From: Sipunculus nudus
Taxonomy: Eukaryota > Annelida > Sipuncula > Golfingiida > Sipunculidae
Reading direction: 5' to 3'
Assembly: GCA_026874595.1 (NCBI GenBank)
Contig: CM049309.1
Coordinates: forward strand, 96,928,723-96,992,722
DNA: 64,000 nt
The notes beneath the pieces were generated by a model, which ran no database searches, was not told the origin of the DNA, and saw only the letters and a program-made list of their open reading frames with translations. Position numbers and translations under genes: made by a program. Below, in pieces: positions 13,774 through 25,320 of this stretch (within the stretch, counting starts at the first letter, position 1; every line of letters starts with the position of its first letter).

Positions 13774-16532
13774 AATAATATTATAGAATATATTCATGAA
13801 TGCATTCATGACTACATTTTGAAAGTATCTGCACTGGTATTCAAATACTTTCATTTTTACCTGAATTCCCATTCTTATGCTATAAAAATTTTTAATGCAG
13901 TACATATTCCTGTTCGTATTCAAATACATTTGCAAAGCATTTGCACCATGTCTAATATTTATTCAGTTTTAGCAAAACAATGATGTTGAGAATCCAGAAT
14001 ATACAAAATTCACAAATTTAAATAATGATCATAAGTACCTGGTTTTATGGCTTTTATTTATATTGAAAAAAATAAATGTAATATATTCACTTTGGACTAC
14101 TTTCACATCAATCTACTCACTACACACAGTAGGAATCTAGATTAATATTATCAACTGCATCTTTGTCTATCATTAATTCCCTTCATATGATCCCTAATGA
14201 TTAGTAATGAATTAATGTGATTTATTTTTTTATGATTAAAATTGAACTGAATAATACCAAAGGTGACTGCATGGTGTTACTTGAAATATTGACATTGACA
14301 TTCTATCTATCCATACAAGATTCTTACATCATCAGTAACTGCAAGTTAATTTACTGTTACTCATCAACTAACAAATTCCTTTTCTATAAATTTTTCTTTA
14401 ATTTGTTATTAAAAACCAATAAAAATTTATTAATTTATTGTTATGTTGTTTTTCAAAACAACTACAAGATGAGTTGGGTTGGACACCTGGATCAACTGTG
14501 GCTGGGCATTAGCTGCCTGGCTGCCCAAGTGTATGCCTCAAGCGTGCATAATTTAATGAAAGGTCAGCAAGGTCAACATACAGGTGACTGTAGAGGGCCT
14601 GGGTCTGACATGGTCTCATAAAAACTTAAATAAAAGCTACAATATTTGGCCAATTTCTTTCAGCTTTCTAAACTACAAAGATGAAATCCTTATGTGTGCA
14701 TGATATGAAAATTAAATCAACAGTGCTCTCAGGAAACAAACGTGCCATAGTCAAGTTGGGCAAAATTTAAAATACTAATTTTATATTTATACTAATAACT
14801 TATAAAATTTGAAAAATTCAGAACTAATTTTGGGTATTCAATTGAATCTTAATTAAATAATGTTACATCCCTGACAAAAATTCTCTAGCATCAGCAATCC
14901 TCTTGTTAAGGGAGTGAATATATTTCTTGATTTTTTAAAAAGTGCATTAGGTTTTGGCCCATAACTTAAAACAATTACGCAATACTGACATCACTTCTGG
15001 CATGTGCATAGCGAACATATAGAAAAATATGTTATGATCAAAGTCAGATCAGTGGTTTTGATATTAGGCAGTCATAAAGTGTAACAATGGGTTTTTAATG
15101 GAAAAATGAAGTTTTTCATTAATATCTCAAAGGAATTAAGTCCTAGTGACCAAATTCTTGGCATGGTAGGGGATTTTGGAGACATCTAACTGTATGCCAA
15201 ATTTAACGAACTTAGAGCTGAAGCTGGGGAGCTGAGCTCTAGCAAACTGCATAACACTAGCTTGATGTAAACAATATGTGACAGTTTTTGATCAACTGGT
15301 TTCAATTTGTAGATGTTAACAGTTGAAATTGTAACAAAAACATGCTTTGAAAATTAAATCTGCAGCAGTTACATGAAAAAAATGTGCCATGGTCAACCTT
15401 GGGCAAAATTTATGGTACCAATTTTATATTTTTGCCAATATTTAAAAAAATTTAACAGATTTTGATCTAATTTTTGGTATACAATTAAATTTTGATTAAT
15501 TAAAGTTGTATTACTGAAAAAAAGTTCCTACCTTCAACACTTTTGGTCTTAAGTGACCAAATATCTTTCCTGATTTTTTTACAAAGTCCATTATGTTTGG
15601 GCCCATAACTTTTTTAAATTAAATAATACTGACTTAATTTCTGGCATCTACATAAGAACTATATAGAGTAATATTTATAGTAAATATGAAGAAAACCAGA
15701 TGAGTGGTTTTGATATTAGGCAGTCCTGAAGTGTGAAAATAGATTTCTAATAAAAAATTGAGGTTTTCCCTTAATATCTCAAAGGAACGAAGTCCTATTG
15801 ACCCAATCTTCGGCATGGTAGGAGATTTTGGGGACATCTAACTGTATGCTGAATTTCAGATTCGTAAGTCCAATGGTGTCAAAACGTGCCAGTCTTACGG
15901 ACGGACATCCGGACGGACAGACAGACAGACGGACGGACGACGGATGATGGACCATGACTACAGCTCAGATGACTTGTAGTCAGCTGAGCTAAAAATCAAG
16001 GAAATCCATGCAAGAATTATTGGGAAACAGGTGCTCCTGTATTTATTTTTATTCAATACAAGCCAACTGTACTGAGCTTTCATAAATAATGGTCATATTT
16101 ATTAAGAAATCTTTGACCCAATGCAAGATTACATTAATATATGTCCCACTGCATTCACTTTAATAGTTCTTGAGATAATATTTTCTAAAGGAATTTAAAG
16201 ATGGCTTCCTGGTGGCCATATTTGATTTCTGACAGGTCAGAAATTGAACAACAAACATCCTCTAAAAGGGACCAAACATTAAAAAAAAATCACAGAAACT
16301 GCACTGGCAAAAGGATTTCTAAGCTGGCTATATGGCAGACATAATGGATTTCTGACAAGTCTGACATTTGATATTTCACATCCTCCAATGAGAAACTAAA
16401 CTTGTGGCAATTGCTCCAAAGAATGTTACAGTTATGAATGCCCAAAACAATTCCAAAGGCATGATCAGGTTGGAGAGCTCTCATATCAGATTTATTGACA
16501 TGCAAATGTAAAAAATGTAAGTCCAATATTTT

Positions 16533-16586
16533 TTAATTATCACCTTGCTTTTCAATGGGGTCAGCAGGGTAGGTGAACTGCAAAAC
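16533..16586 (-). CDS. Candidate 3'-terminal coding exon
   Basis: Reading the minus strand, a pyrimidine tract TTTCTTTTCTTTCAG ends at 16587 and is a strong 3' splice site. The following 54 bases read in phase 0 as VLQFTYPADPIEKQGDN and a TAA stop at 16533-16535. AATAAA follows about 35 bases later (near 16496-16501), giving an acceptor, a short coding tail and a polyadenylation signal. I do not recognise the peptide. It lies on the same strand as, and downstream of, the nucleoredoxin-like exon at 29388-29682, so it could be that gene's last exon. No intervening exon was found, and other acceptor phases would give different tails. Confidence 0.4.
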   Translation of the reverse strand, partial: VLQFTYPADPIEKQGDN

Positions 16587-17348
16587 CTGAAAGAAAAGAA
16601 ATGCTGAAAGCATCACTTAGAGTCTTGTAATCAAATAAATCCATCCAAAATCCAGGTACAGACCCATATATTATCAGAACAAACACTTGCTGGTATATCT
16701 GATGATTTGTATAATATTTTTCAGATATCTAGGAAACTAAGTTTATTGCTATGATTCAATGAAATAAACTGCAAAATGTTACCATCATCTTATAAATTAG
16801 TAGCTAAACCTTAACAATCTCATAGTCTTAATGCCTGGCCAAAGCATTCTGGAAAAAGTGTTTTTGTTATGCACTAATGATATGTCCTTATAACTCCATG
16901 GGCTGATACAAAAGGGAGTCATATATCACAAGTGTCACTGACAACTATGGGCACACAGTGAGATGTATCAGTTGGAGAGTAATGGTTATATATACAAGAG
17001 AAACAGAGATGGTCAACATTATTTTTGTGAACATCCCTGTCCTATGACCTAGGCCTTTTGCCCACATATCAATTGGATTCTTTTTAAAGTGATGGGTAAC
17101 TACTAACCACTTAAAACTGGAGTAATCACTTGGCAACCAATGTGTAAATAACTTTGAACTGCAACCTTTAACCTCCTGACCAGCTGACCCCAATATCAAT
17201 TAGTTATTTCTTCAAGCAAAAAGACCCATAAATATGTTTGAATCAAATTGAGTGATGCATAGATGAGGCATATGTGAAGGACTGAAGGTTTGGGATAAAC
17301 AGTTTAGCTTGAAATATGTTCACAAGCATTTGGAACAATTTAGTATTG

Positions 17349-17375
17349 TGACCTTGACCTCTGACCTTTTGACCT
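17349..17375 (+). promoter_or_regulatory. Cluster of four TGACCT half-sites (nuclear-receptor type)
   Basis: Four TGACCT hexamers lie in tandem at 17349-17354, 17355-17360, 17362-17367 and 17370-17375, with spacers of 0, 1 and 2 bases. The middle pair with a 1-base spacer fits the DR1 element bound by HNF4 and RXR-type receptors. The cluster sits in a dispersed repeat that recurs at 24267 and 24413, so use as a regulatory site is only a possibility. Confidence 0.35.
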
Positions 17376-17571
17376 TAACATCAATAGGGTTCTTCCCCTA
17401 ATGGTTGGTTAGCCATATATGAAAGATAGAAGTTATAGGTTGAAAAGTTTGCCTTAAAATGACTCCATGCAAGAAGTGGGTGCTGTGAACTTGACCTTTG
17501 ACAGGCCTCCCAGCGGCAAGTTTAAAAAAGTAGGACATTTTTGAGAAAATAGTAGGACAAACTAGAATTTT

Positions 17572-20219
17572 AAACAAGGGACCTATGGGTCACGACGCTC
17601 AGCTATTATATATGATAAAAAAATATTATTTAGAAATGAGGCACATGCTGGTTTTGTGTGGTAATAAATATAAGCTGTATTATGAGTGGTTGTTGTTTAG
17701 CTTATGTATGATTTTGATAGTACCTTTGGAGACAGGGAAGAGGATTGATTTCATTTATTTTACTAACAAATGGAGTACTATTGTCACACAGATTTTGACT
17801 TGGCCATATAACTTATAAGCAGAACATATAATATAAGAGTTGAACTATTTATTAAAAAAAAATTACAAATACTGTCCCAAATATAATTTTTATAAAAAAT
17901 AATAAGAGAATCATATGATTTTTTTAAATGAAATATAACTGATATGATTATTAAAATAATATTAAAGAATATATTCATGAATGCATTCATGAATACATTT
18001 TGAAAGTATTTGCACAAGTATTCATATACTTTTATTTTAACCTGAATTCCTATTCTTTATGCAAGAAATTTTATAATGGAGTACATAATCATATTCGTAT
18101 TTAAAAACAATTACAAAGTATTCGCACCATGTCTGGTATTTATTCAGTTTCACCAACCAATGATGTTGAGAATCCAGAATATACAAAATTCACACATTTA
18201 AATAATGATCATAAGTACCTGGTTTCATGGCTTTTATTTATATTAAAAAATAACTGTAAAAAATTCATTTTGGACTAATTGCACATCAATGTACACACTA
18301 GACACAGTAGGAATCTAGATTAATATTATCAACTGCATCTTTGTCTATCATTAATTTCCTTCATATGATCCCTAATGATTAGTAATGAAAAATATGATTT
18401 ACTTCTTTATCATTAAAATTGAACTGAAAAATGCCATAGGTGACTGCATGGTGTTATTTGGAATACGTGACATTCTACCCATCGATACAAGATTCTTATA
18501 TCATCAGTAACTGCAAGTTAATTTCCTGTTATTATAAACTAACAAATTCCTTTTCTATTTTTCTTTAATTTGTTATTAAAAACCAATAAAAATTTATTAA
18601 TTTATTGTTTATTGTTATGTTGTTGGTTAAAACTACTAGATGAGTTGGGTTGGACACCTGGATCAACTGTGGCTGGCCATAAGCTGCCTGGATTCTGTGT
18701 ATGCCTCGCCTCAAGCGTGCATAATTTGATGAAAGGTCAACAAGGTCAACATACAGGTGACTCAAGAGGGGCTGGAGAGAGCCAAAGTCTGACAGGGTCT
18801 CATAAAAAACATTAATAAAAGCTACAATTTTTGGCCAATTTCTTTCAGCTTTCTAAACTAAAAAGCTGAAATCCTTATGTGTGCATGATATGAAAATTAT
18901 ATCAACAGTGCTCATGGGAAACAAATGTGCCATGGTCACAGTTGGGCAAAATTTAAGGTACTAATTTTATATTTATACTAATAACTTATAAAATTTGAAA
19001 AATTCAGAACTGATTTTGGGTATTCAATTGAATCTTGATTAAATAATGTTACATCCCTGACAAAAAAATCTCTAGCTTCAGCAATGCCCTTGTTAAGGGA
19101 GTAAATAAATTTCTTGATTTTTTACAAAGTGCATTATGTTTGGGCCCATAACTTAAAACAATTACGCAATACTGACATCATTCTGGCATGTGCATAGAGA
19201 ATGAAAAATATGTATATTATTTATGATTAAAGTCAGATCAGTGGTTTTGATATTAGGCAGTCTTGAAGTGTAACAATGGGTTTTTAATGGAAAAATGAAG
19301 TTTTTCATTAATATCTCGAAGGTATTAAGTCCTAGTGACCAAATTCTTGGCATGGTAGGGGATTTTGGAGACATCTAACTGTATGCCGAATTTAAGGAAC
19401 TAAGAACTGAAGCTGGGGAGCTGAGCTCTTGCAAACTGCATAACACTAGCTTGATGTAAACAATATGTTACATGGTGCTTGAAAACTTATTAAAATCTAC
19501 AGTTATTGATCAACTGGTTTCAAATTTTTGGTGTTAACAGTTGAAATGCTAACAAAAACATGCTGTGAAAATTAAATCCACAGTACTTACAGGAAAAAAA
19601 TGTGCCATGGTCAACCTTGGGCAAAATTTAAGGTACCATTTTTTTTTTTTTTTATTAATATTTTAGAAAATTTAAAAGATTTTCATCTAATTTTGGGTAT
19701 ACAATTTAATTTTGATTAATTAAAGTTATATTACTGGAAAAAAGGTCGATAGCTTTAACATTTTTTGTGTTAAGTGATCAAATATCTTTCCTGATTTTTT
19801 ACAAAATGCATTATGTTTGGGCCCATAACTTTTTTAAATTAAATAATACAGACATAATTTCTGGCATGTACATAGGAACTATATAGAGGAATATTTATGG
19901 TAAATATGAGGAAAAACAGATGAGTGGTTTTGATATTAGGCAGTCCTGAAGTGTGAAAATAGGTTTTTAATAAAAAATTGAGGTTTTTCCTTAATTTCTC
20001 AAAGGAACGAAGTTGCAAAGACCCAGTTTTCGGCTTGGTAGGAGATCTTGGGGACATCTAACATTATGCCGAATTTTGGATTCCTAGGTCTTACAGTTTC
20101 AAAACGTGCCACATCTACGGAGGACGGACGGACGGACAGACGGACGGACAGACGGACGGACGACGGACAATGGACCACGACTATAGCTCAGATGACTTAT
20201 AGTCAGCTGAGCTAAAAAA
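17572..20219 (+). mobile_element. Family B element, full length
   Basis: The 5' end is AACAAGGGACCTATGGGTC with the repeat GCTCAGCTA at 17597-17605. The 3' end has GGAC repeats (about 20120-20165), a hairpin and TCAGCTGAGC at 20203-20212, then TAAAAAAA. It shares its body with 10493-15995 and 25321-27438. That body includes a 62-77 codon open frame at 17585-17818 present in all three copies, but the differences between copies are mostly amino-acid-changing, so it looks neutral. It is inserted inside the hAT-like element. Confidence 0.75.
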
Positions 20220-20689
20220 AACTCTTAAATACTTATATGAATTAATTCATCAATTTCAAGGATTATTATTCTTTAATTTTATCTTAGAGTTTTATTCATC
20301 ATGATTTTGATGCACAAAAATATGTAGACTACATGTTGTAGAGTTTAAATATATTATGTTGAATAGTTTTTAAAAATATGGTTGTCTTTTAAAGTGTACA
20401 AAAACTAATATCTAACTAAATTTAGCTTATTGAGTGTTATTTAGTAACAAAAGTCATCCTAGATATTTAGTGCTTTTTCTTCTTTGAGTCATTTGCCAGT
20501 GATTTGTTCACAAGTTTCATGTCTTCACTGGCCTTGGTCATTTTTTTACTTCCTTGTACAATTGTTTGGCATTCCTAAAAGCATGGAGTGTCTTAGGATG
20601 TACTGGCACCTTACTAGGTTCTCCATACATGTTAACAATGTTCTGCACAGTTCTGAGTCCATAAATATAATTTTCCTTTAATCCTGCTC

Positions 20690-21720
20690 TTGAGGTTGTC
20701 ACAAGAGTTTATTTTGCATGGAAAATCGTCTTTCCACATCAGCCTGTCCATGGATGAGAATCAGGACTGCCTTCACCAGTTTTGCCAAGATTGGGTACTT
20801 TGAGTGTCCAGCATGGTCAACCTGGGCAAGAACTGATTCCCAGTAGGAGTCCATCTGCTTACAAGTAAGTAACAAATAGCTCATCAGATGGGTTTATACC
20901 TTCTTTCTCTATGAAAGTATCCTTTGCAATATCAGCACTAGCATACAACCTCCACTAATCAAGCAAACTGTCAATCTCTTTCCTTGACACCACCATGGGC
21001 AGCTTCTGTACTACCTTCTTAATGCTTTCTGCTGAGTTGGCAACTGTCCTCAGTAACAGATGAAGGCACTGTACATGCTTCAGTAATGAGTTGTCAAAAG
21101 GCAATCTCTCCACAAGGTATGCTGTGATGGTCACTAAGGACTTCCTAGCATCAAGTCTAAAGGCTTCAACATACTTATGTGCCAATCATTTCAGAAAATC
21201 TGATGAAAGTGTTCAACTTTCTAGGCTTAAGCAAATTTTTAGTCCCAGTGAGGTCAAGTTTGATGATAGATTGTCCAGTTGGATCCCAAGCAAATTCTGG
21301 TTTGACAAATCTGCCCATTAGTTTGGTAACCAAGGTCCTATAGTTCATCATATAGAACATGTATTAGTGGACCTTCTGTCTGCATCATGGAAAGGAACTT
21401 TGTGTATATATCCCCAACAGATTTAAGAAGCTGCAGCCTTGTCAGTCATAGGATCCTTAAAACCCACATGTATGATTTTGTAGTAAAATTATTTGTTTCA
21501 AAGGGAATGCTTTTTGGGATAAATGAAAGGAAGTATTCTTTCAGAGAATCCCATTGATCAATAACTAGGCTGGCCGATAACATGCTGGCTGGGGTGCAAG
21601 CACCAATAGAGAAAACCATGACAGAGACTCTCCTGTTATCTGAGGAAGTGCACTGGGGGAGAGAGTGGGGGGGGGGGGGGGGGCTATGGAATGACACCAT
21701 TGCTGTTTAATGCTTCATAG
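20690..21720 (-). pseudogene. hAT-like transposase C-terminal region, degraded
   Basis: Short minus-strand frames in sequence order resemble the C-terminal half of hAT-like transposases. A piece with VIDQWDSLKEYFL lies at about 21590. A piece beginning FYMMNYRTLVTKLMGRF lies at 21175-21360, and another covers 20955-21185. The last piece (20699-20884) reads YWESVLAQ, then YPILAKLVKAVLILIHGQAD and VERRFSM. The final motif fits the hATC dimerisation signature, in which (N/Q)ADVERxFS follows a hydrophobic helix. Frameshifts and stops separate the pieces, so no functional protein is expected. It occupies the middle of the 17503-24138 element. A domesticated zinc-finger MYM-type or DUF4371-like relative is an alternative source. 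Confidence 0.55.
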
Positions 21721-21784
21721 AAGTTCCAGTTGCTATTATCATTTGAAATGAGAAATAAAATAGCTTTAATCTAAATCTTTTCAA

Positions 21785-24050
21785 AACAAGGCCTACAGGC
21801 CTAATGCGAACCTGTGCATTGGGAAATACACCAGGTATAATGCTTCAATGCTGGACCATTACTTTTCATGTATATGAACAATGCAGGTACTAAACATTTT
21901 GAATAAGAAACAATTACACTAACATCACTGCTGAAATTCTGGCATGGGTGGACACAACACAAAAATGATTCTAGCTGGCACCACCAGTCTTGTATACAAC
22001 GAAGCTATCAGAGATATACACATATGCCAATTTTCAGACTGATATATCAAACCCCTCCTGAGAAATAAGCAGGGACACACATTGTGCAAAAATTATTGTA
22101 GGTGGCACCACATGTCTTGTATACGACAAAGCTATCCGATATGTATAAATACGCCCAATTTCAGGCTAATATATCAAATTCCTCTGTAGAAATAAGCAGG
22201 CACATACACTGTGCAAAAGTCAATGTACCTGGCACCACCTGTCTTGTAAATGAAAATACCATCAAAGACGCATAGACAAGTCAAAATATCAGTCCAATAC
22301 ATCAGAGTTTGATGCACTGGGCTGACAAGGCTTAGGTGAGTAAGGCAGTTGCCCCCGAGTGACCTGTGACAAATTGCTGCCTCAAGCTACTGCACTGGAG
22401 AACTCTTGACCTGCACCTGGATAGACTGAGTGACTTTTGACCTGTACCTGGCTGCACTGAGTGAACTCTTGACCTGTTGCATAATCTGACACAGCTGGCA
22501 GTCTGCCAAAGCTATAAATAGAATGCAGCTACTGCACTGAGTGAACTCTTGACCTATACCTGGCTGCACTTCTTCCAATCCTGGCGGTGTGCCAAAACTA
22601 TTTATAGAGCTGACATCATCTTGGCTAATGGCCAACATCAAGGCACTTGCAATCTGCCAATGGAAACCAAGTGCTGCCATCTGAAAACAAAAGTGATCCC
22701 TACTTGAAATAACTTTGAAATTTATTTTCCCAGTACAAAATGCTTTTCAGCTGACTTTTAAAAAAAAAAGAAATCAGGAATATATGTAAAATTATTATGG
22801 ATGCATACTGAATGCAAAATTAAAATACAGATATATCTCATTGATGGCAAATTCTTGAATTAAGTTGAGTAGGGATACCAATAATTTATAATCCACGTAC
22901 AGTTGTTTTTATATAGCCACAGAGAACTGAACATGATTGTCTGGTATGATGAATAACTTAAATCATAAATCTAATTTTTTTAAAAGCTTTTAAAAAACTT
23001 TCTTGTCAATATTAACCAAAGATAACCTGAAATCTAAATGTCTAGTGGCATGATGTAATAGATGCTGATAAACTGGTGCCAGGCTAGATGTAACAGCATC
23101 ACACAGCTAACATATATGGTAAAATGACTCAGTTCAATCTCCATAATTCAGCCAAAAAAACATTCATGTTGAACCATTAATGACAATTATTATAAGAATT
23201 ATTGTAGGAATTATTCTTGTAAAATATTTAACAAACTGGCTTCAGTGGCATCAGCCGAAAAACATTTCGCAGGTTTATAACTCATATGGATAAATACAGC
23301 AAAATGGCTATGTTAAGCTTCCCATAACTCGGCCAAAAATCACTGAACCAAAACCATTTGAACAAACTTGAATTATCAACATCTGAGGATAATTAATATG
23401 TGAGATTTAAGAATTTGGCCCAGTGGTTTTTGAGAAGAAGATCTTTGAAGCCACTGAGCTAAAATGGGCTCTTATGGCATATGACTAAATTCAGTTTCCC
23501 ATAACTTAGCCAAAAGTCACTGAAAAGAGACCATTTGAACAAACCTCAGAAAGCACTACCCAAGGATCATTTCTGAGAGATATTAAACATTTTGGCCACA
23601 TGGTCTCAGAGAAGAAGTTTTTTATAGCCCTCAGTGTAATACAGGCACTGATGACCCTGTACAAAAAAGGCCGATGCAGGTGGCGCCACCAAAACCTCAA
23701 TTTCAGATATGACCAATGTGACCAACTGGAACCATTCGAAATAACTTGAGAAAGATTATTCCAGGGATCATTTCTGTGAAATATTGGACAATTTGGCTGG
23801 ACAGTTTCGGAGAAGAAGATTTTTAAAGCTTTTTTAGCTTTTTCCCTATAAAATCTAAGAAAATGCTGTTAGGAAAAAAATAAACAAAATCCCATATAGT
23901 TTTTTGGATGACTGATTATTTGCAAAAAATTTGGTGATGCTAGCTCCTGCTGTTTTTGAGATAGGTATGGTTAATGTACAGACGAGGCACGACAGACGAC
24001 GCACGACGGACGATACCGCACCATCGCATAAGCTCACAGGTTCGCTAAAA
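21785..24050 (+). mobile_element. Family A element, full length
   Basis: It starts with AACAAGGCCTACAGGCCT, then the 5' repeat GCGAACCTGTG at 21806-21816. It ends with CACAGGTTCGC at 24035-24045 followed by TAAAAA. Internal features are GGCACCACC modules, the GAGTGAACTCTTGACC block (22385-22570), and a perfect GGTGGCGCCACC at 23679-23690. It is inserted in the right half of the hAT-like element: sequence with GTAGGA motifs resumes immediately after 24050. It is non-coding and about 2.27 kb long. Confidence 0.8.
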
Positions 24051-24266
24051 AGTAGGAATATGGTCCAAAAATAGGAAAAGTAGGACATAGTAGGACAGGT
24101 GTTGAAAAAGTAGGAAAAGTAGGATCCCTGGGTGGCCTGCTTTGACCTCAAAATCAACAGGTCTTTTCCCCTGTTGGCAGAGAAGCGATATGTCAGTGCT
24201 GGAAGGTTTGGAATTAAAATTCTCGCTTGAAATGTGTCCACAACATTTTTAAAGAAGTAGATCCTG

Positions 24267-24293
24267 TGACCTTGACCTTTGACCTTGTGACCT
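24267..24293 (+). promoter_or_regulatory. Cluster of four TGACCT half-sites, copy 2
   Basis: TGACCT lies at 24267-24272, 24273-24278, 24280-24285 and 24288-24293, with spacers of 0, 1 and 2. The spacing is identical to 17349-17375, and the cluster is repeated at 24413-24439. The DR1 pair is a perfect TGACCTTTGACCT. Confidence 0.35.
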
Positions 24294-24412
24294 CAAAATC
24301 TATAGGATTCTTCTCCAACTTGGTAAGTGAGCCATATGTGAAAGATCAAAGGATTGGGATGAAAGGTTTGGCTTAAAATGCATCCAAAAGCTTTTCAAAG
24401 AAGTGGGTCCTG

Positions 24413-24439
24413 TGACCTTGACCTTTGACCTTGTGACCT
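24413..24439 (+). promoter_or_regulatory. Cluster of four TGACCT half-sites, copy 3
   Basis: It has the same four hexamers and the same 0/1/2 spacing as the copies at 17349 and 24267, and lies about 146 bases after the latter. It is part of the dispersed repeat unit. Confidence 0.35.
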
Positions 24440-25320
24440 CAGAATAATTATGGTTCTTCCCTTGTTGGTAGGTGAGCTGTATGTGAAAGATGGTGGGTTT
24501 GGGATGAAACTTTTGGCTATAAGAGTTAATTCTGGGGGGTGCAAACACGCCCCGTAACTCGGAGAATATAGGTCACAGTGACCAAGTTTCAGGTTTCCAG
24601 GAGATCTTTTTAGAACCTCTAAGACTGCATAGGGTTCATGATCCTAGCCCTTAAGGTTACAATTTGTGATGGATGGCCGGACAGACAGATGGAAGAATGA
24701 CATACAAAGACCCATCACTATAGCCCAGCATGACTGAAAGTCAGATGAGCTAAAAAAAAATACAGGTGCGCCACAAATCCTCAGAAACTGATGAAACACT
24801 CCATGATCAATATCCATGCAAAGAATCATGGTGATCAATGCATTAGTTGTTCAGATACTTGAGCTTTTGTATCAAATTTTCCATTATTCGGGGGGTACTT
24901 CTGAGCCCAATAGCTCATAGAATATGGGTAACAGAGTTTTTATTTCAGGTTTCCAAGGAGATTTTTCATGGACTTCTCTGGATGTCAGGTCAGAAATTTC
25001 CAGGACCAGCAGTTATGATTTGTACCTGGTTACCTAACAGACAGACAGATGGACGGAAGCAGACAAAGGGCAATGGCTATAGCTCAGATGACTTTTAGTC
25101 AGCTGAGCTAAAAATAAGCTCAATCAGATAAAGTTTGACATGTGACTGATCCCTCCGTAAAATTTTGCACTGTTAGCTCAAACGTTTTTAGAGATAGCAG
25201 AGGGCAGAGGACGGACAACGCCACACCATTGCACAAGTTCAAAGGTATAAATTAGAACAAGAGACCCAGGGGTCTAATGTTCACTCTGTGAAATACTGTA
25301 TATTTTGGCAGGTGATTAAA

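Larger units (their letters stand above)
10493..15995 (+). mobile_element. Family B element split by family C and a TIR transposon
   Basis: The 5' end AACAAGGGACCCATTGGTC directly abuts the 3' end of another family B copy. The body runs to about 10879, is interrupted by family C (10880-13773), and resumes at 13774 with the segment found uninterrupted at 25680-25750. It ends with GGAC repeats, a hairpin and TCAGCTGAGC at 15980-15989. It belongs to the same subfamily as 17572-20219 and 25321-27438. The flanks on either side of family C join to give the uninterrupted family B sequence, which confirms the nesting. Confidence 0.7.
15996..17502. other. Mostly unique interval with a candidate terminal exon
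   Basis: Little here matches the dispersed families. It holds the candidate minus-strand exon at 16533-16586. Toward the right end it has the degenerate repeat of about 150 bases carrying TGACCT half-sites (about 17030-17502), which continues after the hAT-like insertion at 24139. No longer open frame is convincing. Confidence 0.4.
17503..24138 (-). mobile_element. hAT-like DNA transposon split by family B and family A copies
   Basis: The remnants are 17503-17571, 20220-21784 and 24051-24138. The outer ends are imperfect inverted repeats: AGGCCTCCCAGCGG on the left and, reverse-complemented, AGGCCACCCAGGGA on the right. AAGTAGGAC-type motifs recur just inside both ends. CTTTGAC occurs just outside each end (17496-17502 and 24140-24146) and may be the target duplication. 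The central remnant carries a minus-strand hATC-like transposase pseudogene. Both outer flanks fall in the same TGACCT-rich repeat, which supports a single insertion. Without the nested copies the element would be only about 1.7 kb. Confidence 0.5.
24139..25254 (+). repeat. TGACCT-rich repeat followed by family B remnants
   Basis: From 24139 to about 24540 there are two further units of the roughly 150-base repeat seen before 17502, each opening with a four-hexamer TGACCT cluster (24267-24293 and 24413-24439). From 24541 to 24755 and from 24756 to 25115 there are two family B 3' parts, each ending in a degraded hairpin and a TCAG(A/C)TGAGC-type repeat. From 25116 to 25254 there is a family A-like 3' remnant. 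No gene was seen. Confidence 0.5.

Noticed and set aside
24031-24050. CACAGGTTCGC resembling a tRNA T-arm (GGTTCGA box)
   Set aside because: No A box, acceptor stem or cloverleaf upstream; it is the family A terminal repeat.
17496-24146. CTTTGAC direct repeats as proof of an 8-base hAT target duplication
   Set aside because: CTTTGAC occurs naturally in the surrounding TGACCT repeat and only seven bases match, so it is kept only as a possible duplication.
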